Assembly: GCA_029960065.1 (NCBI GenBank)
Contig: JASCOF010000004.1
Span: forward strand, 124,001 to 188,000
Origin: Flavobacteriaceae bacterium PS02336
GTDB lineage: Bacteria; Bacteroidota; Bacteroidia; Flavobacteriales; Flavobacteriaceae
Length of the DNA stretch: 64,000 bases
Reading direction: 5' to 3'
The position numbers were made by a program, and so were the translations under genes. Position 1 is the stretch's first letter. The number at the start of each line of letters is the position of its first letter. The notes under the pieces are model-generated. The model searched no databases. It saw only the letters and a list, made by a program, of their open reading frames with translations, and had not been told where the DNA came from. Shown piece by piece: positions 57,056 through 64,000 of this stretch.

Positions 57056-57910
57056 ATGGCAAGAAAAACAACTTACCGTAAAACATATGCAAGAAAACCA
57101 GCTGGAAGATCATTTCTAAGCAGGCTTTTAAGAGGACTTTTATTGATATTGTTTTCGCTTTTATTTATTGGAATTGTTTATCATTACCGTAAAGGATTAG
57201 CTTATTATCTGGGATTTAAATCTGAAAAGGTTTTAGATGAAGATGCCGTAGATAAACATCTTTCGGATGTCCGAAACATTCGTGTTCTCGAAAATCATAA
57301 AGGAAAAGTAATTGGAATTGATGTTTCTGAATTTCAAGGAAAAGTAGATTGGGAAGAAGTTGAGATTCTAGACGAAAAATATCCAGTACAATTTGTTTTT
57401 ATTCGTGCAACTGCAGGAAATGATCGTGTAGATAGACAATTTAAAAAGAACTGGGAAGGCGCAAAGGAAAACAAAATAATGCGTGGCGCTTATCATTATT
57501 ACCGTCCAAACGAAAATTCGATAGAGCAGGCCGATCTCTTTATAAAAACGGTAAAATTGCAAAAAGGAGATCTTCCGCCAGTTTTAGATATCGAAAAATT
57601 GCCTAAAAATCAGTCTCTAGACAGTTTGAAAAAAGGTTTAAAGCGTTGGCTTGTTAAAGTGGAAAAACATTATCAAGTGCGCCCAATAATTTATTCTGGA
57701 GAACGATATTATTCTGATTTCTTAAAAGAAGAATTCGGTGATTATTTATTCTGGATTGCGAATTATAATTTTTACAGAGAAAAAATAGAAGACGACTGGC
57801 TGTTTTGGCAGTTTACAGAAAAAGCTTCTCTGCCCGGAATCAAACATCGAGTTGATGTGAATATTTACAATGGCGATATCGAACAGCTGCAGTTTATTAC
57901 TGTTGAGTAG
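57056..57910 (+). CDS. Glycoside hydrolase family 25 lysozyme-like protein
   Basis: This 284-residue protein has a basic N-terminus and one signal-anchor helix (about residues 24-46). A GH25 domain follows with GIDVSEFQGKVDW (Asp89), FVFIRATAGNDRVD, MRGAYHYYRPNEN and VLDIEK with Asp178 and Glu180 as the catalytic pair. IIYSGERYYSDFL and WFAN-like FWIANYN complete the family signature. It should cleave the MurNAc-GlcNAc bond of peptidoglycan while tethered in the periplasm. Confidence 0.93.
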   Translation: MARKTTYRKTYARKPAGRSFLSRLLRGLLLILFSLLFIGIVYHYRKGLAYYLGFKSEKVLDEDAVDKHLSDVRNIRVLENHKGKVIGIDVSEFQGKVDWEEVEILDEKYPVQFVFIRATAGNDRVDRQFKKNWEGAKENKIMRGAYHYYRPNENSIEQADLFIKTVKLQKGDLPPVLDIEKLPKNQSLDSLKKGLKRWLVKVEKHYQVRPIIYSGERYYSDFLKEEFGDYLFWIANYNFYREKIEDDWLFWQFTEKASLPGIKHRVDVNIYNGDIEQLQFITVE

Positions 57911-57915
57911 TTTTT

Positions 57916-57936
57916 AGTCTCGGTTTCAGTTTTCAG
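57916..57936. repeat. Dispersed repeat fragment (AGTCTCGGTTTCAGTTTTCAG)
   Basis: This 21-base stretch shares the AGTCTC-GGTTTCAGTTTTCAG core with the repeats at 58176-58233 and 63489-63540. It sits just downstream of the GH25 stop and at the 3' edge of the small broken gene on the other strand. Confidence 0.6.
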
Positions 57937-57950
57937 AGAATAATCTAGAT

Positions 57951-58168
57951 CTATTTTAAAATTACTACAGCAATTAATATTAAAAAGGGAAGTAGAAGTA
58001 AAACAGAATAAGGATTAGCAAAATTTACTGTGTATCCCATCCATTGAATTCTTTTAGGAGGTAGTAGTCTCTTATCTTTCGGATTATATAAAAACATCCC
58101 AAATACCAATTATTTGGATCTTTGTGCCAATTATTGTAATCTTCCTGAGTTGGTTTTTGTGAATTCAT
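57951..58168 (-). pseudogene. DUF5808-like small membrane protein gene with one-base deletion
   Basis: Read on the - strand from ATG 58168, the frame gives NSQKPTQEDYNNWHKDPNN and WYLG, then slips. One frame over, it continues YNPKDKRLLPPKRIQWMGY, TVNFANPYSV and a hydrophobic C-terminal helix to a stop at 57951. Inserting one base near 58096-58100 (GGATG to GGAATG on the - strand) gives a 72-residue protein. NWYLGxFYNPKDKR and PKRxxWMGxTVNFANP are the pattern I associate with DUF5808 small membrane proteins. As written, the protein ends after about 46 residues without its membrane helix. Function unknown. Confidence 0.7.
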
Positions 58169-58175
58169 TTTTAAA

Positions 58176-58233
58176 ACAGTTTTCAGTAGCAGTTACAGTT
58201 TTCAGCATTGACTGAGACTGAAAACTGAGACTG
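58176..58233. repeat. Dispersed imperfect palindromic repeat
   Basis: CAGTTTTCAG occurs twice directly (58177-58186 and 58196-58205), and its complement lies in ACTGAGACTGAAAACTGAGACTG (58211-58233), giving a hairpin. The same words make the repeat at 63489-63540. It lies between the broken DUF5808-like gene and the lptB stop and could act as a terminator for lptB transcripts. Confidence 0.7.
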
Positions 58234-58243
58234 TATACTTTTC

Positions 58244-58984
58244 TTAAAATTCTAATTTCTTCTTACGAAGCTCGAAGTTTTGTCCTAGATAAACACGGCG
58301 AACCATTTCATCTTCAACTAATTCTTCTGGAACTCCGGCTTTTAGAATTCCTCCTTCGAACATTAAGTATGTTTTATCGGTAATAGCTAAAGTTTCCTGT
58401 ACGTTGTGATCGGTAATTAGAATTCCGATATTTTTATTTTTTAATTGTGCTACAATTCTTTGAATGTCTTCAACCGCAACTGGGTCAACTCCTGCAAAGG
58501 GTTCATCCAATAAAATAAATTTTGGATCGGTTGCCAATGCACGTGCAATTTCCGTACGACGACGTTCACCTCCAGAAAGTAAATCGCCTCGGTTGGTGCG
58601 AATATGTTCTAAACTGAATTCTTCAATTAAACTTTCCATTTTAGCAATCTGTTCTTCTTTAGAAAGTTTTGTCAATTGTAAAACGCTTAAAATATTATCT
58701 TCAATACTTAATTTTCTAAAAACAGAAGCTTCCTGCGCCAAATAGCCAATTCCTTGCTGTGCACGTTTGTACATCGGATAATCGGTAATATTCAAATCAT
58801 CCAGATAAATATTTCCTTGATTTGGTTTTACCAATCCCACAATCATGTAGAAAGACGTTGTTTTTCCGGCTCCATTCGGACCCAAAAGTCCCACAATTTC
58901 TCCTTGATTTACTTCAACAGAAATTCCTTTTACAACACTTCGTCCTTTATAGGTTTTGATTAAATTATCGGCTCTTAATTTCAT
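58244..58984 (-). CDS. lptB: LPS export ABC transporter ATPase
   Basis: This 246-residue ABC ATPase has Walker A GPNGAGKTTS, the Q-loop IGYLAQEASVFRKLSI (the LptB-specific YLPQ/YLAQEASVFR string), signature LSGGERRRTEIARAL, Walker B FILLDEPFAGVDP, and the H-loop LITDHNVQETL. It powers LptFG-driven extraction of lipopolysaccharide from the inner membrane. It lies downstream of the AhpD-like gene, tatC and kpsF on the same strand; KpsF also serves LPS (Kdo) synthesis. Confidence 0.96.
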   Translation of the reverse strand: MKLRADNLIKTYKGRSVVKGISVEVNQGEIVGLLGPNGAGKTTSFYMIVGLVKPNQGNIYLDDLNITDYPMYKRAQQGIGYLAQEASVFRKLSIEDNILSVLQLTKLSKEEQIAKMESLIEEFSLEHIRTNRGDLLSGGERRRTEIARALATDPKFILLDEPFAGVDPVAVEDIQRIVAQLKNKNIGILITDHNVQETLAITDKTYLMFEGGILKAGVPEELVEDEMVRRVYLGQNFELRKKKLEF

Positions 58985-59011
58985 TTTTAAAGTTTAATCG
59001 TTTAATCGATA

Positions 59012-59048
59012 AATCGTTTATTCGTTGCAAATTAACAAATAAACGATT
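59012..59048. repeat. Hairpin repeat in front of lptB
   Basis: AATCGTTTATTCGTT (59012-59026) and AACAAATAAACGATT (59034-59048) form a 15-bp inverted repeat with one mismatch and a seven-base loop. Related words (AATCGTTTAATCG, CAGTTAAACG) surround it through 58992-59065. In the leader of lptB on the - strand it could be an attenuator, a processing site or simply a dispersed repeat. Confidence 0.6.
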
Positions 59049-59074
59049 CAACAGTTAAACGTATTAACAATTAT

Positions 59075-59425
59075 TTATTTTCCAGCTTCTTCAAGAGCTT
59101 CCCAAAATTCGTAAGCTCTTCTTAAATGCGGAATTACGATTGTTCCTCCAACAAGAGTTGCGATTCCCATAGCTTCCATCATTTCTTCTTTAGAAACACC
59201 TTCTTTATAACTGGTTTCTAAATGGTATTTTACACAGTCATCACATCTTAAAACAGTTGATGCAACCAAGCCTAAAAGTTCCTTTGTTTTTACATCAAGA
59301 GCACCTTCTGCGTAAGCATTAGTATCAAGATTAAAAATTCGCTTTACAATTTTGTTATTGTCAGCTAAAAGTTTTTCGTTCATTTTAGAACGGTAGTCGT
59401 TAAATTCTTGAATGATATCAGACAT
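59075..59425 (-). CDS. Carboxymuconolactone decarboxylase/AhpD-like protein
   Basis: This 116-residue all-helical protein has the CxxC redox motif in VLRCDDCVKYHLETSYKEG, followed by AMGIATLVGGTIVIPHLRRA. It is of the AhpD-like branch, where the cysteine pair and the histidine reduce peroxiredoxin partners or act as a general disulfide reductase. The start overlaps the tatC end by 8 bases. The physiological partner is unknown. Confidence 0.88.
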   Translation of the reverse strand: MSDIIQEFNDYRSKMNEKLLADNNKIVKRIFNLDTNAYAEGALDVKTKELLGLVASTVLRCDDCVKYHLETSYKEGVSKEEMMEAMGIATLVGGTIVIPHLRRAYEFWEALEEAGK

Positions 59426-60233
59426 TTTCTTTCAATTTATTTTTATAAACAATCTTCGAAATTAATATACTCACCTCGTAAATAATTAACATCGGAATCG
59501 CGACAATGGTTTGACTCACAACATCTGGCGGAGTCACAATTGCAGCAATAATTAAAATAAGCACTACGGCATACTTCCAGTATTTTCTTAAGAATTCAGG
59601 AGTTACTAATCCCAATTTGGTTAAGAAATAAATAGCGATTGGTAATTCAAAAAATATGGCACTTCCAAGAATACTTGTTTTTACCATACCCATATAAGAT
59701 TCAAGCGTAAATTGGTTCTTTACAACATCACTGACAGAGAACGTTGCCACGAAATTTACCGACATCGGAATTACGACAAAATAACCAAACAATACTCCTA
59801 AAAAGAAAAGTAGTGAAGAAACAAAAATGAATAATTTTGCATTTTTTCTTTCTTTCTCATAAAGTGCCGGACTGATAAATTTCCAGATTTCCCATAGAAT
59901 GTAAGGAAAACTCAGAATGAAACCTGCCAAAAGACACATCCAAACAAAGATGTTAACCTGACCTTCCATTTCGGTATTCTGAATAATAAAATTAAGTTCC
60001 GTAATACAGATACTGTCTGCAAAACCCAGTTGATGTGATAAATCACAAAACCATACATAGGTAAAAAATGTTGGTCTAATTGGACCTAAAATAATTTGAT
60101 CAAATAAATAATCACTAATAAAATAAGTAACAAATGCCATGATGCATGTTGCAAGTGTACTTCTAACTAATAACCATCTTAGTTCTTCAAGATGATCCAA
60201 AAATGACATCTCGCCAAGGTTTTTCTTTGCCAT
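59418..60233 (-). CDS. tatC: Sec-independent protein translocase subunit TatC
   Basis: This 271-residue protein has six membrane helices, the N-terminal MSFLDHLEELRWLLVRS (the conserved HLxELR), IWKFISPALYEKERKN, and the periplasmic-side PF-like loops. It recognises twin-arginine signal peptides and forms the translocase core. A tatA homologue is not in this window. It shares one base with the kpsF stop. Confidence 0.96.
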   Translation of the reverse strand: MAKKNLGEMSFLDHLEELRWLLVRSTLATCIMAFVTYFISDYLFDQIILGPIRPTFFTYVWFCDLSHQLGFADSICITELNFIIQNTEMEGQVNIFVWMCLLAGFILSFPYILWEIWKFISPALYEKERKNAKLFIFVSSLLFFLGVLFGYFVVIPMSVNFVATFSVSDVVKNQFTLESYMGMVKTSILGSAIFFELPIAIYFLTKLGLVTPEFLRKYWKYAVVLILIIAAIVTPPDVVSQTIVAIPMLIIYEVSILISKIVYKNKLKENV

Positions 60234-61198
60234 TATACTATTCCTTCTTTTAAAATGTCATGTAAGTGTAAAACTCCTTTGTATTCTCCATTATCAGCCA
60301 CAATCAATTGTGTGATGGAGAAATCTTCTAAAATATTTAAAGCGTCAACCGCCATAGTTTCCGAAGATACTACTTTAGGATTTTTAGACATAATATCCCT
60401 TGCCGTTAAGTCCGCAATAGTATCTACGTCATTTAGCATTCTACGGATGTCTCCATCTGTAATAATTCCAATAATTTTATTGTCTTCAATTACCGCAGTT
60501 ACACCTAATCTTTTTTCGGAAATTTCGAAAATTGCTTTTTTGATTGAGGTTTCTGGAGTAACGGCTGGTTTTAATGAATGCTCGATCATGTCTTTTACAC
60601 GAAGTAAAAGTTTTTTTCCTAAAGCGCCACCTGGATGATAAACCGCAAAATCTTCGGGTTTAAAATCACGCATTTCCATCAAACATACAGCAAGAGCATC
60701 TCCCATCACCAATTGTGCTGTTGTACTATTTGTTGGTGCTAAGTTAATAGGACAAGCTTCTGTGTCAACCGTTGTGTTTAAAACAAAATCAGAGCCTTTT
60801 GCTAAAAATGAAGTTGTATTACCAGTGATTGCAATTAAGGTATTTCCAAATCGTTTTAATAATGGAACTAAAACCTTAATTTCAGGGCTGTTGCCGCTTT
60901 TAGAAATGCATATAATAACATCATCGTTTTGAATCATTCCTAAATCACCATGGATCGCTTCTGCAGCATGCAAAAACATAGAAGGAGTTCCTGTAGAGTT
61001 AAAAGTAGCTACCATTTTTTGTGCTATAATGGCGCTTTTTCCTATTCCGGTAACGATTAGTCGACCTTTAGATTCATAGATACGCTGAACTGCTTCGTAG
61101 AAATTTTCGTCTAGAAAATCAATTAATTTTGTAATTGCTTCACTTTCAGAGAGTATTGTTTTTTTGGCTATCGCCAATATATTTTCTTTTGTGATCAA
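60233..61198 (-). CDS. kpsF: Arabinose-5-phosphate isomerase (KpsF/KdsD/GutQ)
   Basis: An SIS domain comes first (VTGIGKSAIIAQKMVATFNS, ICISKSGNSPEIK, CPINLAPTNSTT), then two CBS domains (about residues 200-321: DMIEHSLKPAVTPETSIKKA, DIMSKNPKVVSSETM). It isomerises ribulose-5-phosphate to arabinose-5-phosphate, the first step to Kdo. I place the start at TTG 61198 (MITKENILAIAKK), giving 321 residues. The frame upstream to 61294 would place a TAAATTTG promoter element inside the gene, overlap recQ and add 32 residues foreign to the family. Confidence 0.9.
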   Translation of the reverse strand: MITKENILAIAKKTILSESEAITKLIDFLDENFYEAVQRIYESKGRLIVTGIGKSAIIAQKMVATFNSTGTPSMFLHAAEAIHGDLGMIQNDDVIICISKSGNSPEIKVLVPLLKRFGNTLIAITGNTTSFLAKGSDFVLNTTVDTEACPINLAPTNSTTAQLVMGDALAVCLMEMRDFKPEDFAVYHPGGALGKKLLLRVKDMIEHSLKPAVTPETSIKKAIFEISEKRLGVTAVIEDNKIIGIITDGDIRRMLNDVDTIADLTARDIMSKNPKVVSSETMAVDALNILEDFSITQLIVADNGEYKGVLHLHDILKEGIV

Positions 61199-61252
61199 AT
61201 CAGAATATTTAAAATTTGTATGTATAAAAGAAAGTTGTATCTTTATGTGTTG

Positions 61253-61260
61253 CAAATTTA
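61253..61260 (-). promoter_or_regulatory. Promoter -7 element for kpsF
   Basis: On the - strand this is TAAATTTG, followed by CA, the common flavobacterial -7 context. It lies 55 bases upstream of the TTG start at 61198 and 25 bases from the recQ start on the other strand, so both genes would be expressed divergently. This supports the short kpsF start. Confidence 0.55.
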
Positions 61261-61284
61261 TACAAAATACCATTAATATAGAGA

Positions 61285-63480
61285 ATGAATTCAAACGAAA
61301 TTGAAATACATAAAGAATTAAAGAAGTATTTCGGCTTTAGCCAATTTAAAGGCTTGCAGGAGCAAGTCATTACGAGTATTTTAGGTAAAACAAATACTTT
61401 CGTAATTATGCCTACGGGCGGTGGAAAGTCTCTTTGTTATCAATTACCCGCTTTAATTCAGGAAGGAACCGCAATAGTTGTTTCTCCCTTAATTGCTTTG
61501 ATGAAAAATCAAGTCGATGCAATTCGAAGTCTTTCGTCTGAAAATGGAATTGCACATGTATTAAACTCTTCCCTTACTAAAACAGAAATTGCTCAGGTTA
61601 AAAAAGATATTACTTCTGGATTGACTAAACTTTTGTATGTCGCTCCAGAATCTTTGACAAAAGAGGAATATGTGGCTTTTCTGCAAAGTGTGCCTATTTC
61701 TTTTGTTGCTATTGATGAAGCGCACTGTATCTCAGAATGGGGACACGATTTTAGACCAGAATACAGAAACTTAAGACATATAATTAAGCAATTAGGTAAA
61801 GTGCCAATTATTGGTCTAACCGCAACTGCAACCCCAAAAGTTCAGGAAGATATCCTGAAAAACCTTGATATGTCTGATGCTAATACTTTTAAAGCATCAT
61901 TCAACAGACCGAACTTATATTATGAAGTTCGCACAAAAACGAAAAATATTGAATCGGATATTATTCGATTTATCAAACAACATAAAGGCAAATCTGGGAT
62001 TATTTACTGCTTAAGCCGTAAAAAAGTAGAATCAATTGCCGAAGTTTTACAAGTCAACGGAATCAGCGCTGTTCCTTATCATGCTGGTTTAGATGCAAAA
62101 ACCCGCGCCAAACATCAAGATATGTTTTTGATGGAAGATGTAGATGTTGTTGTAGCGACAATTGCATTCGGAATGGGAATTGATAAACCAGACGTTCGCT
62201 TTGTAATTCACCACGATATTCCAAAATCATTAGAAAGTTATTACCAAGAAACGGGTCGTGCAGGACGTGACGGAGGAGAAGGACATTGTTTGGCGTATTA
62301 CTCCTATAAAGATGTAGAAAAGCTAGAGAAATTTATGTCTGGGAAACCAGTTGCAGAACAGGAAATTGGTTTTGCACTTTTGCAGGAAGTGGTGGCTTAC
62401 GCCGAAACTTCAATGTCACGCCGAAAATTCTTGCTTCATTATTTTGGAGAAGAGTTTGACAGTGAAACAGGTGAAGGTGCAGATATGGACGATAACGTTC
62501 GTAATCCAAAAAGTAAAGTAGAAGCAAAAGAACAAGTGGTTAAACTTCTTGAAATTGTTCGCGATACCAAACATATCTATAAATCGAAAGAAATTGTCTT
62601 TACTTTAATTGGTCGTATCAATGCGGTTATTAAAGCACATAAAACAGATACCCAGCCTTATTTCGGTTCAGGATCAAGTCATGACGAAAAATATTGGATG
62701 GCATTATTAAGACAGGTCTTAGTAACTGGATACTTATCTAAAGATATTGAAACATACGGTGTCATAAAAATTACACAAGAAGGTTTAGATTATATCAAAA
62801 ATCCAGTTTCATTTATGATGTCTGAGGATCATGAGTACAGCGAAGCAGACGATGAAGCGATAGTTACAGCAGCAAAATCATCTGGCACTGCTGATGAAGT
62901 TTTAACTGGAATGCTTCGTGAACTTCGTAAAAAAGTAGCCAAAAAACTTGGAGTGCCTCCATTTGTTGTTTTTCAAGATCCTTCTCTTGAAGATATGGCT
63001 TTAAAATATCCAATAACGATACAGGAATTATATAATATTCACGGTGTTGGAGAAGGAAAAGCTAAAAAATACGGAAGCGAATTTGTGGCGCTAATCAGCA
63101 GGTATGTTGAAGATAATGATATTATTCGTCCAGATGATCTTGTAGTAAAATCTACTGGAGTTAACTCAGCAAATAAATTATATATCATTCAGAACATCGA
63201 CCGAAAACTGTCGTTGAACGATATTGCTTCTGCAAAAGGCTTAACGATGGATGCTTTGATCAAAGAAATGGAGCAGATCGTATATTCTGGAACCAAATTA
63301 AATATCAAATATTGGATTGATGATATGCTTGATGATGACCAGCAGGAAGAAATTCACGATTATTTCATGGAATCAGAATCGGATAAAATCGAAGATGCAT
63401 TGAAAGAATTTGATGGCGATTACGATATTGACGAATTGCGTTTAATGCGTATAAAGTTTATTAGTGAAGTCGCGAATTAA
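61285..63480 (+). CDS. recQ: ATP-dependent DNA helicase RecQ
   Basis: This 731-residue superfamily 2 helicase has Walker A PTGGGKSLCYQLP with Lys48, AIDEAHCISEWGHDFRPEY, GLTATATPKVQ, and the helicase C motifs IAFGMGIDKPDVRFVIHHD and QETGRAGRDG. An RQC winged helix and an HRDC-like domain (about residues 545-620) follow. The place where RecQ normally has four zinc-binding cysteines (after MSRRKFLLHYFGEEFD) has none. It unwinds DNA in recombination repair. A - strand promoter for kpsF lies just before the start. Confidence 0.96.
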   Translation: MNSNEIEIHKELKKYFGFSQFKGLQEQVITSILGKTNTFVIMPTGGGKSLCYQLPALIQEGTAIVVSPLIALMKNQVDAIRSLSSENGIAHVLNSSLTKTEIAQVKKDITSGLTKLLYVAPESLTKEEYVAFLQSVPISFVAIDEAHCISEWGHDFRPEYRNLRHIIKQLGKVPIIGLTATATPKVQEDILKNLDMSDANTFKASFNRPNLYYEVRTKTKNIESDIIRFIKQHKGKSGIIYCLSRKKVESIAEVLQVNGISAVPYHAGLDAKTRAKHQDMFLMEDVDVVVATIAFGMGIDKPDVRFVIHHDIPKSLESYYQETGRAGRDGGEGHCLAYYSYKDVEKLEKFMSGKPVAEQEIGFALLQEVVAYAETSMSRRKFLLHYFGEEFDSETGEGADMDDNVRNPKSKVEAKEQVVKLLEIVRDTKHIYKSKEIVFTLIGRINAVIKAHKTDTQPYFGSGSSHDEKYWMALLRQVLVTGYLSKDIETYGVIKITQEGLDYIKNPVSFMMSEDHEYSEADDEAIVTAAKSSGTADEVLTGMLRELRKKVAKKLGVPPFVVFQDPSLEDMALKYPITIQELYNIHGVGEGKAKKYGSEFVALISRYVEDNDIIRPDDLVVKSTGVNSANKLYIIQNIDRKLSLNDIASAKGLTMDALIKEMEQIVYSGTKLNIKYWIDDMLDDDQQEEIHDYFMESESDKIEDALKEFDGDYDIDELRLMRIKFISEVAN

Positions 63481-63488
63481 AAAGTTTA

Positions 63489-63540
63489 CAGTCTCGGTTT
63501 TCAGTTTACAGTTTTTCGCTGAAACTGAAAACTGAGACTG
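63489..63540. repeat. Palindromic repeat between convergent genes
   Basis: CAGTCTCGGTTTTCAGTTT (63489-63507) and AAACTGAAAACTGAGACTG (63522-63540) are inverted with one mismatch over 19 bases and a 14-base loop. It lies 9 bases after the recQ stop and 8 bases before the stop of the small gene on the other strand, so it could terminate both. The same words occur at 57916 and 58176. Confidence 0.75.
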
Positions 63541-63547
63541 CGATTTA

Positions 63548-63790
63548 TTACTGCTCAATATAAACTTCCCCGCGATGCGGTTTTAGAGCATCTCTTACCT
63601 GGATCATATTTTCGTCAGTAACAACCATAAAAGCAATGGCGTGCATATCATTTATGATTGAAAATCCTGTAATGTTTAAAGGTAATTTTTCAATTGCAAT
63701 ATATTCTTTCAAATGGATTTCGTGGTGCTCTGCAGTTTTTGCAGAAGCCGGTCCACGGAAATCCCAAATCAGTTTTATTTTTCTAGACAT
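63548..63790 (-). CDS. Small conserved protein of unknown function
   Basis: This 80-residue soluble protein (KLIWDFRGPASAKTAEHHEI, INDMHAIAFMVVTDENMIQV, ALKPHRGEVYIEQ) has normal codon use and a good ATG. The alternation of strand and helix with a GPA and histidine-rich stretch suggests a ferredoxin-like fold. I recognise it as a conserved short protein of Bacteroidetes but know of no function. The overlapping + strand frame is not a gene. Confidence 0.75.
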   Translation of the reverse strand: MSRKIKLIWDFRGPASAKTAEHHEIHLKEYIAIEKLPLNITGFSIINDMHAIAFMVVTDENMIQVRDALKPHRGEVYIEQ

Positions 63791-63796
63791 TTTTTT

Positions 63797-63868
63797 TAAA
63801 GGTGCAAAGGTTCAGAGTTGCAAAGGTACAAAGGTTAGTTTGAAAAAAAAGGTTCTGAGGTTCTGAGT
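63797..63868. repeat. Short direct repeats (CAAAGGT / GGTTCTGAG)
   Basis: Upstream of the small gene, the word AAAGGT recurs five times in a row of variants (AAAGGTGCAAAGGTTCAGAG, then GCAAAGGTACAAAGGTT), followed by two copies of GGTTCTGAG (63851-63868). Such runs are common dispersed repeats in flavobacterial intergenic regions. Confidence 0.65.
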
Positions 63869-63876
63869 TTTTTTCT

Positions 63877-63949
63877 GTAGAGACGCACTGTAGTGCGTCT
63901 AACGTATTGTAGATATTCGTTGCGTAGATGCACTGCGGTGCGTCTCTAC
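63877..63949. repeat. Nested inverted repeat, miniature-element-like
   Basis: GTAGAGACGCAC (63877-63888) is inverted perfectly at 63938-63949. The left half holds its own palindrome GACGCACTGTAGTGCGTC (63882-63899) and the right half an imperfect one (63928-63945). The GC-rich hairpins contrast with the AT-rich surroundings. The rest to 64000 shows no gene; it ends in words (AATCTGCTTAGATCTGTGTC) that also look repetitive. Confidence 0.7.
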
Positions 63950-64000
63950 TATATGCTTTGTGCTGAAAATCTCCAAAATCTGCTTAGATCTGTGTCAATC

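Noticed and set aside
58464..58745. Open frame of 93 codons on the + strand
   Set aside because: Lies opposite lptB, whose motifs are all on the - strand; composition is that of a reversed gene.
59012..59048. Intrinsic terminator
   Set aside because: The stem is AT-rich and lacks a following U run on either strand, so it is listed as a repeat only.
60255..60638. Open frame of 127 codons on the + strand
   Set aside because: Antisense to the CBS domains of kpsF; no recognisable protein features.
63636..63866. Open frame of 76 codons on the + strand
   Set aside because: Opposite the small conserved protein at 63548 and runs into repeats; no homology impression.
63797..63949. CRISPR array
   Set aside because: Repeats are short, irregular and unspaced, with no cas genes.

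Overview
The window is AT-rich bacterial chromosome that reads as Bacteroidetes, most likely Flavobacterium or a close relative. This rests on the codon use, several TAnnTTTG-type -7 promoter elements, a PorV/PorQ-type outer-membrane protein, a flavobacterial-style order of kpsF, tatC and lptB, and the wording of the housekeeping proteins. About 54 kb is one large surface-polysaccharide locus, almost entirely on the + strand. The last 10 kb is ordinary core genome. No rRNA, tRNA, CRISPR array, phage or transposase gene was seen. Region 1 (1-8073) starts inside an aminotransferase gene, so the locus continues to the left. It holds a Wzx flippase, an EpsG-type Wzy polymerase, an acetyltransferase and four glycosyltransferases. 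Region 2 (8250-18990) makes activated sugars and starts a chain: gmd and fcl (GDP-L-fucose); rfbC, rfbD and rfbA (dTDP-L-rhamnose, without rfbB); a WbpM/PglF-type dehydratase with a WbpV-like reductase, a PglE-like aminotransferase and a WecA/WbpL-type initiating transferase (UDP-QuiNAc or 4-amino-sugar type). It ends in a clear hairpin terminator. Region 3 (19057-34552) opens with a Wzm/Wzt ABC exporter. A run of GT-A and GT-B glycosyltransferases and a methyltransferase-like protein follow, then neuA-neuB-neuC for CMP-sialic acid, an unclassified GT-B-like protein and a CatB-type acetyltransferase. Region 4 (34596-40278) is a tandem array of two MBOAT O-acyltransferases and three SGNH-type partner proteins. 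One SGNH gene is broken by a single-base frameshift, and two long stretches are near-identical between copies. Region 5 (40294-53893) holds a GT11 fucosyltransferase with an extra C-terminal domain, more glycosyltransferases, a polysaccharide-deacetylase-like protein, a methyltransferase, a Wzy/WaaL-type ligase or polymerase, and a WbaP/WcaJ-type initiating transferase. Region 6 (53896-64000) is core genome: a DUF4105 protein, a PorV/PorQ-like protein, pssA, a GH25 lysozyme-like protein, lptB, an AhpD-like protein, tatC, kpsF, recQ and a small conserved protein. Its gaps hold imperfect palindromic repeats and a previously hidden, frameshifted DUF5808-like small membrane protein gene. Taken together, the window encodes supply of at least L-fucose, L-rhamnose, an N-acetylated 6-deoxy sugar and a nonulosonic acid. 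It has two different initiating transferases, two different export routes, two polymerase/ligase-type membrane proteins and O-acyl decoration. It probably serves more than one glycan (O-antigen and capsule or exopolysaccharide, possibly protein glycans).
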